Assembly: GCA_016708305.1 (NCBI GenBank)
Contig: JADJGB010000008.1
Location: 868,001-932,000, forward strand
Reading direction: 5' to 3'
Length of the DNA stretch: 64,000 nt
Origin: Sphingobacteriales bacterium
GTDB taxonomy: Bacteria > Bacteroidota > Bacteroidia > Chitinophagales > Chitinophagaceae
Part shown: positions 29,049 to 39,485 of the stretch, piece by piece
How the letters are laid out: each line of letters opens with the position of its first letter
How positions within the stretch are numbered: the stretch's first letter is position 1
Translations under genes and position numbers: made by a program
The notes under the pieces: generated by a model
Told to the model about the DNA's origin: nothing
Databases searched by the model: none
The model's input: the letters and a program-made list of their open reading frames with translations, nothing else

Positions 29049-30581
29049 TTACTCCCACTCAATGGTGGCCGGCGGTTTACTACTGATATCATACACTACT
29101 CGATTGATTCCTCTCACTTTATTGATTATTTCGTTGGAAACATCGGCCAGAAAATTATATGGCAAATGCGCCCAGTCTGCCGTAATTCCATCCACACTTG
29201 TAACTGCCCTCAATGCCACCGTAAACTCATAAGTGCGTTCATCTCCCATCACCCCCACACTTTTAACCGGTAATAAGATAGTTCCCGCCTGCCAAACAGT
29301 TGCATAGAGACCTGAATCTTTCAAAGCATTTATGTAAATATGGTCGGCATCTTGTAAAAGTTTCACTTTTTCTTCCGTTACTTCACCCAAAATCCGAATG
29401 GCCAATCCCGGACCGGGGAAGGGATGTCTGTCTATCAAAATGGAAGGGATACCCAGTTCTCTACCCACTTTTCGTACCTCATCCTTAAATAAAGAGCGAA
29501 GCGGCTCCACCAGATCCAAATGCATCTTTTCGGGCAGGCCGCCCACATTATGATGCGATTTTATGGTTACGGAAGGCCCATGAACCGAAACACTTTCAAT
29601 CACATCGGGGTAAATGGTGCCCTGACCCAGCAGTTCGATTCCTTCAATTTTCTTAGCCTCATCCTGAAAAACATCAATAAACAATCTTCCAATAATCTTT
29701 CTTTTAGTTTCGGGATCGGGATGGCCTTTTACTTCATTATAAAACAAAGTCTTGGCATCAACACCTTTTACATTGATTCCCAATAGTTTATAAGTTTCTA
29801 TTACCTTTTCAAACTCGTTTTTTCTCAACACGCCATTATCCACAAATATTCCAAAAAGATTATCGCCAATTGCTTTATGAATTAGTGTGGCAGCCACCGT
29901 ACTGTCCACGCCTCCACTAAGCGCCATGATCACTTTTCGATCACCAATTTTTTCTTTCAATTCATTAACCGTGTCGGTAATGAAATGGGCAGGCGTCCAG
30001 TCGCGACTACAGCCGCACACATTTACCAGAAAGTTTTCTATGATTTTTTTACCCTCCACACTGTGATAAACTTCCGGGTGAAACTGGAGGCCATACAAAG
30101 CATTTTCATCCTCATATTTATAAGCAGCAACTGGGATATTATCTGTTTTTGCCAATAATTCAAAACCGGCAGGAAGCTCCAAAATGCTGTCGCCATGGCT
30201 CATCCACACCTGACTATTGATGGAAACGCCCTCCAACAATTGGTCTTTCGGCTTGAGTACCTGCATACCTGCTCTTCCGTATTCACGCTTATCACTCTTT
30301 TCTACCCTGCCGCCATAGGTTTTGGCCATAAACTGTGCTCCATAGCAAATACCCAGTACGGGCAACTGTTTTATAAGGCCTTTTATGCCAATAACCGGCG
30401 CATTTTGGTCATTTACCGAAAAGGGTGAGCCGGAAAGAATAATTCCTTTTAAATTGCCATCAATTTCAAAAGATTTGGAATATGGTATAATTTCGCAATA
30501 TACATTGGCTTCTCTCACACTACGCGCTATGAGTTGGGTGTATTGAGAACCAAAATCAAGGATGAGTATTCTTTCTGTCAT
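29049..30581 (-). CDS. guaA: GMP synthase (glutamine-hydrolysing)
   Basis: Makes GMP from XMP, glutamine and ATP in the cytoplasm. At 510 residues it has full length. The N-terminal class I glutaminase domain shows LDFGSQYTQLIAR, GICYGAQ (nucleophile Cys79) and GLQFHPEVYHS. The ATP-pyrophosphatase domain has the P-loop ALSGGVDSTVAA, and the C-terminal dimerisation domain ends VVYDISSKPPATIEWE, the family signature. The frame is intact. A -7-like element lies 7 bases upstream of the start. Confidence 0.98.
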   Translation of the reverse strand: MTERILILDFGSQYTQLIARSVREANVYCEIIPYSKSFEIDGNLKGIILSGSPFSVNDQNAPVIGIKGLIKQLPVLGICYGAQFMAKTYGGRVEKSDKREYGRAGMQVLKPKDQLLEGVSINSQVWMSHGDSILELPAGFELLAKTDNIPVAAYKYEDENALYGLQFHPEVYHSVEGKKIIENFLVNVCGCSRDWTPAHFITDTVNELKEKIGDRKVIMALSGGVDSTVAATLIHKAIGDNLFGIFVDNGVLRKNEFEKVIETYKLLGINVKGVDAKTLFYNEVKGHPDPETKRKIIGRLFIDVFQDEAKKIEGIELLGQGTIYPDVIESVSVHGPSVTIKSHHNVGGLPEKMHLDLVEPLRSLFKDEVRKVGRELGIPSILIDRHPFPGPGLAIRILGEVTEEKVKLLQDADHIYINALKDSGLYATVWQAGTILLPVKSVGVMGDERTYEFTVALRAVTSVDGITADWAHLPYNFLADVSNEIINKVRGINRVVYDISSKPPATIEWE

Positions 30582-30588
30582 AATTTGG

Positions 30589-30596
30589 CGAAGGTA
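30589..30596 (-). promoter_or_regulatory. -7-like promoter element for guaA
   Basis: TACCTTCG on the minus strand differs by one base from TAnnTTTG and ends 7 bases before the guaA ATG, implying a leaderless or near-leaderless message. Confidence 0.4.
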
Positions 30597-30618
30597 AAGA
30601 AAGTTTGAAAGTAAGATG

Positions 30619-30660
30619 TTTGATATTTAAAAGTTTATTATCAATATTTGATATTTAAAA
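30619..30660 (+). repeat. Direct repeat pair TTTGATATTTAAAA
   Basis: The 14-mer TTTGATATTTAAAA occurs at 30619-30632 and again at 30647-30660, between guaA and the head-GIN lipoprotein gene. Spacing is 28 bp. It may bind a regulator or be chance in AT-rich DNA. Confidence 0.4.
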
Positions 30661-30719
30661 CGGCTTCCCAAATCATACCGAAAGAATTTTTGAATAATAT
30701 TAAAAAAACAACAATAGAT

Positions 30720-31439
30720 ATGAAATATTTTTTTTATTTGACATTAGTTGCATTTAGTTTTAGCTCTTGCAATATTATTGACGCTACGTGGGTAAAAGGA
30801 AATAATAAGAATCAAACTAAAGTTTTTCATTTTGAGAATTTTAGGTCTGTTGATGCCGGCAGCAATTTTTCGGTCTATCTGAAGCAGGACTCGGCTTACA
30901 CCGTAAAACTGGAAACAGATGAAAATCTGATTCCCTACGTTAAGGTACAAAATGAAGATGGAAGGCTCATTATCAGAACCAAAAACGGGGTTAATCTTCG
31001 CCCGAGTGACGAAATAAAACTAAGCATTTCCATGCCTTCTGCCGATCTTTTGGAAATTTCAGGGGCCTCCAAATTGGTAACTGGCAGTAAATTTATACAG
31101 GATACTGAATTAAAAATTGATTTGAGCGGCGCTTCCACTGGAAATGTTTCGGTAAGAGCGCCCAAAATTAACATGGAATCCAGTGGTGCATCCACCCTCA
31201 CTATTGATGGTGAAACAAAAGATATTTTTGCAAAAGCATCGGGAGCTTCCACCATCAACGGGTTCAATTTGAAGTCGGAAAATACTGAGGTGGAGGCTTC
31301 AGGCGCCAGCAATGCAAAGGTTTTTGCCAGTATTTCTCTTGTTGCTGATGCTTCGGGCGCTTCCGGCATCAGATACAAAGGAAATCCTAAAGTAACCTCA
31401 AACTCCAGTGGAGCAAGCACCGTGAAAAAGGAGGACTAA
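30720..31439 (+). CDS. Head GIN domain (DUF2807) lipoprotein
   Basis: About 239 residues. I place the start at 30720, where a lipoprotein signal begins (MKYFFYLTLVAFSFSSC, Cys17); the longer frame upstream lacks any signal. The mature protein is a right-handed beta-helix-like GIN domain with repeats of (A/S)SGAS(T/K), seen at least six times (EISGASKL, DLSGASTG, ESSGASTL, KASGASTI, EASGASNA, DASGASGI). The family is common in Bacteroidota; its function is unknown. It converges with hypE. Confidence 0.85.
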   Translation: MKYFFYLTLVAFSFSSCNIIDATWVKGNNKNQTKVFHFENFRSVDAGSNFSVYLKQDSAYTVKLETDENLIPYVKVQNEDGRLIIRTKNGVNLRPSDEIKLSISMPSADLLEISGASKLVTGSKFIQDTELKIDLSGASTGNVSVRAPKINMESSGASTLTIDGETKDIFAKASGASTINGFNLKSENTEVEASGASNAKVFASISLVADASGASGIRYKGNPKVTSNSSGASTVKKED

Positions 31440-31513
31440 ATTCTTTTCTTTTGTAACATATATATTATCAATGGGTTGACATGTCCATCCCTTTCTTTTA
31501 GGCTAAAGCATCA

Positions 31514-32551
31514 TCAGCAAATTCTTGGGAGCTGTTCTCCCGTTAAATAGTTTACCACACGTCTGCCTCCGATTTTGCTTTTCAGCAAAACCTTTTTTGG
31601 GGTTTGGCTATTCACAAAACCAATCAATGACGCTTTTTTTGTTGCTTGATCGTTTTGCAAAACCGAAACTACCTTTTCTGCAATTTCTTTTTTTACAACA
31701 ACAATAAAAACACCCTCATTGGCTACGTACAGCGGGTCGAAACCCAACATCTCGCAGGCACCTTCCACCTGAGGTTCAACAGGAAGCACCGCTTGTTCAA
31801 TTTCGATGCCCAAGCCGGTTATTTCTGCTACTTCATTAAGGACAGAAGCCACTCCTCCACGGGTAGCGTCCCTCAAAAATTTTATATCCGCTCCAAAATC
31901 GTCCAACAATTTGTTCACAATATGATTAAGCGGACGGGTATCGCTTACAATATCCGTCTCAAACTCAAGTCCCTCACGCTGGCTCATAATGGCAATTCCA
32001 TGATTGGCAATTGAATTGCTGATGATTATGGCATCTTCACTCGCTATCCGGTTATGATGAATTTGAGCCTGTGGATGCAGGGTGCCAATACCCGAAGTAT
32101 TTATAAAAATCTTATCGCCCTTACCCTGCTCTACTACCTTGGTATCGCCTGTAACTATCTGAACTTCAGCTTTATCTGCAGCTAATTTTATACTTTGAAT
32201 GATTTTTCCCAGTGTGGTGGTCTTTAACCCTTCTTCCAGAATAAAAGACAAAGACAAATAGCGGGGAATAGCGCCACACATGGCCAGATCATTTACGGTA
32301 CCATTTACAGCCAGTTCGCCAATATTCCCTCCTTTGAAAAAAACAGGGTGAATAACATAACTGTCTGTAGTGAAAGCCAGTTTACCACTCAACTCAAAAA
32401 CCGCTCCATCATGTTGCTGATCCAGCATGTCGTTTTTCAAAATATCAAACACACCACTCTGCAGCAATCTGTGAGTAAGCAGCCCGCCACTACCATGACC
32501 CATTGTGATTACGTCAAATTCAAATTTCGGAACCGAACATGAAAGTTGCAT
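31514..32551 (-). CDS. hypE: Hydrogenase expression/formation protein HypE
   Basis: A 345-residue PurM-type ATPase that dehydrates the carbamoylated C-terminal cysteine delivered by HypF to make the cyanide ligands of the [NiFe] centre. The sequence starts with the HypE block ITMGHGSGGLLTHRLL, keeps GDTKVVEQGKGD and FLRDATRGGVASVLNEVAE, and ends in PRIC, the essential terminal Cys. It is intact and stands alone: hypA, B, C, D and F are not in the window. It is 18.5 kb from the Ech-type operon, the only hydrogenase visible here. Confidence 0.97.
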   Translation of the reverse strand: MQLSCSVPKFEFDVITMGHGSGGLLTHRLLQSGVFDILKNDMLDQQHDGAVFELSGKLAFTTDSYVIHPVFFKGGNIGELAVNGTVNDLAMCGAIPRYLSLSFILEEGLKTTTLGKIIQSIKLAADKAEVQIVTGDTKVVEQGKGDKIFINTSGIGTLHPQAQIHHNRIASEDAIIISNSIANHGIAIMSQREGLEFETDIVSDTRPLNHIVNKLLDDFGADIKFLRDATRGGVASVLNEVAEITGLGIEIEQAVLPVEPQVEGACEMLGFDPLYVANEGVFIVVVKKEIAEKVVSVLQNDQATKKASLIGFVNSQTPKKVLLKSKIGGRRVVNYLTGEQLPRIC

Positions 32552-32706
32552 GAAAAAAGGTCTTTTATCGTTTCAAAAATAATGTGTGAAGATAGCCAAA
32601 TCGTATAAATTATTAAAAAGGTGGCATTTCAATAAAATCATATTTTTTTTGTTTTTAATTTTTTAACCCTTATTTTTAAGTAAATAATTAATCTAAAACG
32701 TATTGC

Positions 32707-35700
32707 ATGATTAACAAACTACTGCCGGTAGCCATAACCGGATTATATCTTTTGATACTGCCATCTATTCTTTTTGCCCAGACACGGCAAATATCAGGCA
32801 TAGTAAGAAATACCAATGGCGAACCAATTGCCTCTGTATCCATCAATGAGGTAGGCACTACAAGAGGAACTTCAACCAACAATGATGGAACTTTTTCGTT
32901 GCAGATATCAGGCTCTAATATCAGCATTGAAATATCGGCAATAGGTTACAAATCTTCCATATTAAAAATCGGGAACGAATCAAACTTCCAGATAATCCTG
33001 AAGGAAAATGAAGCTGCTTCTATGGAGGAAGTGGTAGTAACCGCCCTCGGCATCACCCGCCAGAAAAAAGCATTGGGCTATGCCAGCCAAGAGGTGAAAG
33101 GCGAAAACCTTACCATGACCAAAGACCAGAATGTCATTGGCGCATTGGCCGGTAAAATAGCCGGTGTGCAGGTGATTGGTTCTTCAGGTGCCAACTTAGG
33201 TGGAACTCAAAAAATAAAAATCAGAGGCATCAACTCTATTGGCGGGGGTGGCGCCCCACTGATTGTGGTGGACGGAACCCCCATTTCCAATGCCAATTTC
33301 AGTAGCGGAACCGCCAATGGAACCGACCTTGGAAATATCGGGCAGGATATTAATAATGATGATATCGAATCCATTAATGTGCTGAAAGGGCCACCGGCCT
33401 CTGCCCTGTATGGTCTTCGTGGTCAGTATGGCGTAGTTTTAATTACTACCAAGAAAGGAAGCCGTGCCGCCAAAAAGGCAACAATTAGTTTAAATTCGGC
33501 TTACTCGGTAGAGAAGGTGGGTAATTTCCTGCCTCTGCAAAACGTTTATGGAGTAGGCAACAACCAAACTTTCCTGAAACTCGCTAATGGTGAACTTTAT
33601 GTAAATGGCAATGATGAAAGCTGGGGGCCTAAAATGGATGGAACTCCCGTGAGAATGTATTACAGTTTCTATCCGCAAGACCCGGAGTTTGGAAAAGCGA
33701 CTCCTTTTTTACCACAACCCAATAATATTAAAGACTTTTTCGAAACCGGCCAGAACATTAATAATGGCGTAACCGTATCAGGCGGCGGCAACAGCAGTGT
33801 TTACAGGTTGAGCTATAACAATACCTACATCAAGGGAACTTATCCTAATACCTTTCTGAGAAGAAACAACTTAGGTTTGAATGCCAGCTTAAATGCAACA
33901 TCCAAGTTGATTGTAGGAACCAATGTAAACTATGCCAACAATAGTGGTCGAAGGCCGGTGCAGGGTTATCAGGGTTCATTTACCGGCGCCGTTCAATGGT
34001 TTCAGAGAAATATCGATATCAAACGTTTGAGAAACTATAAATACACGGATGGTACTATAATGAACTGGAACGTAAATCCGAATACCAGTTCGGGTATGAT
34101 TGCAAACAACAAACCCAGCGACTGGAACAATCCTTACTTTGATGCTTATGAAAACCTGAATGCCGATCAGCGCGACCGTTTGTTTGGAGACGTAAATGTG
34201 CGTTATCAGCTTTTCCCTTCATTTAAAATCAGTGGTTTTGTAAGAGGCGACATCTATGTTCAGAAATTAAATAGCCGTAACGCTGTAGGCGGAAGGCTGG
34301 ATCCCGGATATTTTGAAGGGAAATATCAAAACAAAGAAGTCAACTATGAGCTGATGGGAGAATACTCCAAAAAATGGGGAGACCTATCCTTAAATGCTAC
34401 ATTAGGCGGAAATCTGCTGAACAGTGATTATTCATATTTATCTGGCAGCACATCCGGCGGGCTTTCAAGCCCGGGATGGTACAGTTTAGAGGCATCTATC
34501 AACAGGCCGATTATTAATAACTATACATCCAAAAAGCAGATACGCAGTGCTTATGCACTTTTGTCATTAGGTTATAGAGATTTATTATTTTTGGATGGAA
34601 CGTTAAGAAGAGATGTATCATCGGCATTACCTGCTGACAATAATGCATATATTTATCCATCAGTTTCGGGTAGCTTTGTGTTTAGCGAGTTACTGAAAAA
34701 TAATCTTTTATCATTCGGAAAGTTGAGAGTGAGTTATGCACAGGCGGGAACCGATTTGTCGCCATATCAGTTTATAGATGTTTATACCGCCGGCGGCATT
34801 TACAATGCCACCCTCCCATCAACACGATGACGGTTCCAAGCACTTTAAGAAATCCAAATATCAAACCATCTTATGCCAACTCGTTTGAAGCCGGTGTGGA
34901 TATTAAGTTCTTAGATAACAGATTGGGCTTGGATGCTACCTACTATGAGCAGGTGAATAAAAACCAAATATTACCATTGCAAATTTCACCTGCATCAGGG
35001 CACAGCAATGCAGTCATCAATGCAGGAAGAATTTCAAACAAGGGTATTGAAATATCTCTGACAGGCACTCCTGTTCAAACAAACGGTTTTGAATGGAATA
35101 CCACTTTGAACCTCGCCAGCAACAAAGGCATGGTAAACGAATTGTATCCGGGGTTGACTTCATACCAGCTTGATGCCAATTCCTATTCAAGCCAGACAGT
35201 TTATCTGTTTTCAAATGTGGGAGAACCTTTTGGCCAGCTAATAGGTCCCGGTTATAAAAGGGATTCTGCAACCGGTAAGATTTTGCTGGATGCCAATAAT
35301 TTACCTATCCAACAATTGAATTTAAACTTTGGCTCGGTAGTACCCAAATTTACAGGAGGATTTCTGAACAGTTTCAAAATCTTTAATTTCGACCTTAATG
35401 CAATGATTGACTTTCAGAAAGGTGGAAAATTTTTCAGTTGGTCGCAAATGTTAGCCGTAAAATCGGGACAGGAAGAACGAACCGCCGCTATAAATGATAA
35501 CGGCAAAAACGTGCGTGATCCATTGGCTGATGGTGGAGGATATAAAATTGAAGGTATTTCTGCTTCAACCAAGCAGCCTGTTTCAGCTTATGTTGATGCC
35601 AGAACTTATTTTAGAAATAATATTGGCACCAGAATTTATGACGAGTGGGTTTATGATGCATCCTACATAAAGCTCAGGGAATTGAGCATTGGTTATTCGC

Positions 35701-35906
35701 TCGGCAACAGGTTATTGCAAAAGACTTCCATAAAAGCTTTAAGATTGGCATTAATTGCCCGCAATCCATATATGATTTGGCAAAAAGCGCCAAAAGGTGT
35801 CGATCCATCCGAATTATCTTCAGGCAGCGCTTCCATTAGTTGGATAGAAAAAGGTGAATTGCAAACGGTACGCAGTTATGGTATCAGCCTGAATTTAACT
35901 TTTTAA
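32707..35906 (+). CDS. SusC/RagA family TonB-linked outer-membrane protein (one frame break)
   Basis: About 1066 residues after restoring one C in the CCC run at 34813-34815. The signal peptide ends at LFAQ. It is followed by a CarboxypepD_reg-like domain (QISGIVRNTNGEPIASVSI), the TonB box region MEEVVVTALGI, the plug (VIGALAGKIAGVQVIGSSG, then IRGINSIGGGGAPLIVVDG) and a barrel closing in YGISLNLTF. It imports oligomers with the SusD-like protein that follows. No enzyme gene is adjacent, so the nutrient is unknown. Confidence 0.92.
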
Positions 35907-35924
35907 AACTTTAAATTGAAAATA

Positions 35925-37336
35925 ATGCTAAAGATATTAAAACCGTTTTTACCGATTATAGTGATTGGATTTTTGCCTGCACCAAGTTTGACAGTTCTTA
36001 TTACTCCGACCCCAATAATCCCTCTGCAGCTTCGGGCACTCAGTTAATTGCCAATGCAGAACTTTATCTGCCTTCCATCAGTTCCAGCGTTTATGGGGTA
36101 CACTATCCACAATACCTATCGCTTACCACTTTTACCGATAACAGCAGGTATATTGCCACCAATTTTTCGTTTACAAGCTGGTACACCGGCCCCATTATTG
36201 ACCTGCAAAAAGCGCTTACCAGCCAGTTGAATGCCAATGAAGGCCCTGTGTCCAATCAGATAGCTGTTGCCAAAATACTGAAGGCTTATTTTATGTGGTT
36301 TATGACGGACAGATGGGGCGATTTGCCTTATAGTGAAGCAGGAAGAGCCGCAGAAAATTTTTCCCCAAAATATGATAAGCAAAAGGATATTTACGACAGC
36401 TTATTTGTATTATTGGATCAGGCCAATGCTGCTTTTGTAAGTGGAAATATTTCAAATGATATTGTTTTTAAAGGCGATGTTACCAAGTGGAAAAGGATGG
36501 GCAATACCATTCATGCTTTAATGGCGCTCAGATTGTCAAAAGTGGATGCGGAAAAAGGAAAAGCCGAATTTGTGAAGGCTATCAATAACGGAATTATGGC
36601 CGCCAATTCAGACAATTTCCTCTTTCCGCATCTGGCAGATGCAACTATGGAAAATTTTTGGTATAACTCATTTACAAGGTTAGGCAGGCAATGGTATGCC
36701 TTAAGCAAACCTTTGGTTGATTACATGAAACCATTAGGCGATCCGCGCCTTTCGGTTTTTGGCGATAAAAACAATGCCGGTCAATACGTTGGTCTCGAAT
36801 ATGGCAAAGAGGTAGGAAACTCAAATGACATTCCGTCAATATCATTATTAGGTTCCGGATTGAGGCAGCAGAACTCACCTGTTTATCTGGTAACTTATGC
36901 TCAGGCGCTGTTTGCAAAAGCCGAAGCTGCCAAGTTAGGCTGGATAGATGGTGGCGATGCAGTGGCTAAAACCAATTATGAAGAAGCAATCAAACAATCC
37001 ATTTCGCAGTGGACGGGCAGCACAACCGGCGTGGCTGCCTTCATGACTAATCCAGATATCATTTATGACCCTGCCAATGCCATTAAGCAAATATCTTACC
37101 AGCGTTGGGTACACCTCTTTCTGCATGGATATGAAGGATGGGCCGAATGGCGAAGAACCGGCTATCCATTAATTTTTGCTCCGGCAGGTGCAAATGCTGG
37201 TAATATTCCAAGGAGAGAAGGCTACCCCACTCAGGAGGCCAATATCAATAAAGCCAATTATGATGCGGCTGTAGCCGCTTTCCCTTACGGAGGCACGGAT
37301 GGGTTGAACACCAGAGTATGGTGGGACAAACCATAA
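35925..37336 (+). CDS. SusD/RagB-like nutrient-binding lipoprotein (one frame break)
   Basis: About 470 residues after restoring one T in the T5 run at 35970-35974. That repair puts a lipobox Cys (GFFACTKFD) in frame after MLKILKPFLPIIVIG and makes the N-terminus continuous. The AYFMWFMTDRWGDLPYSEA motif and the late WVHLFLHGYEGWAEWRRTGYP motif mark the SusD-like_2 type rather than the classical SusD. It caps the SusC-like transporter on the cell surface. It lies 18 bp downstream of the transporter gene and ends in a strong terminator. Confidence 0.88.
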
Positions 37337-37361
37337 AGAGATTCTATTGCTGATTAACAAA

Positions 37362-37398
37362 ACAACCTCTTCAGATTTCTTGAAGAGGTTGTCCTTTT
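37362..37398 (+). terminator. Terminator after SusC/SusD pair 1
   Basis: Perfect 12 bp stem ACAACCTCTTCA / TGAAGAGGTTGT (37362-37373 with 37381-37392), 7-base loop, then CCTTTTT. It lies between convergent genes and the stem could also serve queA from the other side. Confidence 0.9.
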
Positions 37399-37412
37399 TA
37401 TATGATAAATCA

Positions 37413-38462
37413 TTAAATTACCAATAAAGAATCACCATAGCTGAAAAAGCGGTATTTATCTTTTATGGCTTTTTTGTAGGCTTCTGTCGCCAAATCATAA
37501 CCGGCAAATGCGGCTGTCATAATCATCAGGCTGGTTTTTGGCAAATGAAAATTGGTAACCAATGCATCTGCAATATTAAAATTATAAGGAGGGTGAATGA
37601 ACATATTTGTCCATCCCTCAGCAGGTTTAAGCAGTTTTTGAGCCGTAAAGGATGATTCCATTGCTCTCATAGTAGTTGTTCCAATGGAGCAAATCCGGTG
37701 ATTATGCGTTTTTGGTTTATTTACAATATTACAGGCTATTTCATCAATCTTGTAATACTCGGCATCCATTTTATGTTTACTAAGGTCTTCTACCTCAATA
37801 GGTCTGAAGGTGCCCAATCCGGTATGCAAAGTAAGTTCAGCAAAACGGATGCCTTTTATTTCAAGCCTTTTAATTAGTTCCTTGCTAAAATGTAAGCCGG
37901 CAGTTGGCGCTGCCACCGCGCCTTCATACTTTGCATAAACGGTTTGATAACGCTCTTTATCATCTTCGTCTGGTTTACGCTTGATGTATTTAGGCAAAGG
38001 CGTTTCGCCTAAAACCTCCAATTGTTGCCTAAAGGCTTCCTCACTTCCTTCCCAAAGAAAACGGATGGTTCGCCCCCTGCTGGTTGTATTGTCAATTACT
38101 TCGGCAACTAATTCCTCATTTTCACCAAAATACAATTTGTTACCAACCCTTATTTTCCTTGCGGGATCTACTATCACGTCCCAAAGGCGATTTTGCTTAT
38201 TGAGTTCTCTCAGAAGAAAGACTTCAATTTTAGCGCCGGTCTTTTCTTTTCGCCCATACATTCGGGCAGGAAAAACCTTTGTATTGTTTACTACGAATAC
38301 ATCTTTATCATCAAAATAATCGAGGATATCGCGAAAATATTTGTTTTCAATCTGTCCGGTATGGCGATGAATCACCATCATTCGGGCATCTTCTCTTTTT
38401 TTCGCAGGCGTCTGTGCTATTAAATTTAGGGGTAAATCAAATTGAAATTGTGAAAGCTTCAT
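37413..38462 (-). CDS. queA: tRNA preQ1(34) S-adenosylmethionine ribosyltransferase-isomerase
   Basis: Transfers and isomerises the ribosyl group of SAM onto preQ1 at tRNA position 34, giving epoxyqueuosine. The 349-residue protein has the family's LSQFQFDLPLNLIAQTPAKKRE start, VVNNTKVFPARMYGRKEKTG, PTAGLHFSKELI, LTLHTGLGTFRP and the late NFHLPKTSLMIMTAAFAG. Full length, intact frame. Its 5' leader (38463-38593) is about 125 bases long and may be structured. No other queuosine gene is near. Confidence 0.97.
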   Translation of the reverse strand: MKLSQFQFDLPLNLIAQTPAKKREDARMMVIHRHTGQIENKYFRDILDYFDDKDVFVVNNTKVFPARMYGRKEKTGAKIEVFLLRELNKQNRLWDVIVDPARKIRVGNKLYFGENEELVAEVIDNTTSRGRTIRFLWEGSEEAFRQQLEVLGETPLPKYIKRKPDEDDKERYQTVYAKYEGAVAAPTAGLHFSKELIKRLEIKGIRFAELTLHTGLGTFRPIEVEDLSKHKMDAEYYKIDEIACNIVNKPKTHNHRICSIGTTTMRAMESSFTAQKLLKPAEGWTNMFIHPPYNFNIADALVTNFHLPKTSLMIMTAAFAGYDLATEAYKKAIKDKYRFFSYGDSLLVI

Positions 38463-38593
38463 TTACTATCTGGGTTTTATTGTCAAATACAATCAAAACA
38501 AGTGAAGCGGGGAACGGACAAAAACAGCCCTCAAAAGGAATTTTTCCCTTTCGATCCCCGGTCTTACGGCACCGGTTTTCGATTTTTTGGCTG
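38463..38593 (-). promoter_or_regulatory. Possible structured 5' leader of queA
   Basis: Read on the minus strand, CAGCC (38593-38589) can pair with GGCTG downstream, closing a junction. Inside it are a CCGGT/ACCGG hairpin and an AAAGG(G)AA/TTCCTTT hairpin. The GGGGA between those arms can pair with TCCCC beyond the closing stem, a pseudoknot geometry. A TACCTTTG promoter box sits immediately upstream. I do not recognise a known riboswitch class. Base pairing was found by eye; function is inference. Confidence 0.4.
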
Positions 38594-38601
38594 CAAAGGT
38601 A
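38594..38601 (-). promoter_or_regulatory. -7 promoter element for queA
   Basis: TACCTTTG on the minus strand, 131 bases before the queA ATG. It implies a leader of about 125 bases, far longer than those of other genes here. Confidence 0.5.
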
Positions 38602-38669
38602 ATATATTATTTTTGATTAATGAAAAATATATTCAAAATTTTAACTACTTGATTATTAGACTGTTAGAT

Positions 38670-39446
38670 TTAAAACCTCAGGTGCCGTACCGTTTGTTTT
38701 TTATTAATCAACTGCTTCAGGGATTCAATCCCAATACGCAAATGCCGCTCTACAAAACTGGTAGTCACCTTTTTGTCGCTTTCCTCAGTTTTTACTCCTT
38801 CGGGAATCATAGGTTGGTCGCTTACCAGGAGCAAAGCGCCTGTAGGAATTTTATTGTAGAACCCTACCGTAAACACTGTAGCCGTTTCCATGTCCACTGC
38901 ATAGGCTCTAATTTCCTGTAAATAATCTTTAAATTCATCGTCATGCTCCCACACCCTTCGGTTAGTGGTATAAACGGTACCTGTCCAATAATCGACTTTG
39001 GCCTGCCTGATGGCAGTACTCACCGCTTTTTGAAGTGCAAAAGCAGGCATTGCCGGCACTTCTGCAGGAAAATAGTCGTTGGAGGTTCCCTCTCCCCTGA
39101 TGGCTGCAATCGGCAGAATTAAATCTCCCACACTATTTCGTTTTTTCAATCCGCCGCATTTCCCCAAAAACAAAACAGCTTTTGGTTCAATCGCCGTTAG
39201 TAAATCCATAATGGTCGCAGCATTGGGGCTGCCCATTCCAAAATTTATAATGGTAATATCGCCGGAGGTAGCACATTGCATGGGTTTATCTTTGCCCGCC
39301 ACTTTTACTTTGTTCCATTCTGCAAAAAGGGATACATAATTACTGAAATTAGTAAGCAAAATATATTCTCCAAAATTTTCAAGATTCTCTCCTGTGTATC
39401 GCGGCAACCAATTGTTTACAATCTCTTCTTTTGTATTCATACGCAT
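38670..39446 (-). CDS. amn: AMP nucleosidase
   Basis: Splits AMP to adenine and ribose 5-phosphate. A protein of about 258 residues with the nucleoside phosphorylase fold (TIINFGMGSPNAATIMDLLT, VLFLGKCGGLK, AYAVDMETATVFTVGF). It is the short Bacteroidota-type form without the N-terminal regulatory domain of the E. coli enzyme. I chose the ATG at 39446, which has an AAGGA ribosome-binding site 4 bases upstream. A TAATTTTG box at 39478-39485 rules out the longer TTG start. Confidence 0.88.
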   Translation of the reverse strand: MRMNTKEEIVNNWLPRYTGENLENFGEYILLTNFSNYVSLFAEWNKVKVAGKDKPMQCATSGDITIINFGMGSPNAATIMDLLTAIEPKAVLFLGKCGGLKKRNSVGDLILPIAAIRGEGTSNDYFPAEVPAMPAFALQKAVSTAIRQAKVDYWTGTVYTTNRRVWEHDDEFKDYLQEIRAYAVDMETATVFTVGFYNKIPTGALLLVSDQPMIPEGVKTEESDKKVTTSFVERHLRIGIESLKQLINKKQTVRHLRF

Positions 39447-39477
39447 GCTGTCCTTGTTTTTTTTTTGAAAAGACAAG

Positions 39478-39485
39478 CAAAATTA
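39478..39485 (-). promoter_or_regulatory. -7 promoter element for the AMP nucleosidase gene
   Basis: TAATTTTG on the minus strand fits TAnnTTTG and lies 31 bases before the ATG at 39446. The rest of the 39486-39900 gap shows no gene I can support. Confidence 0.4.

Noticed and set aside
38463..38593. Signal recognition particle RNA or preQ1-I riboswitch
   Set aside because: The conserved SRP GGAA-tetraloop region and the compact preQ1-I hairpin with A-rich tail are not present.
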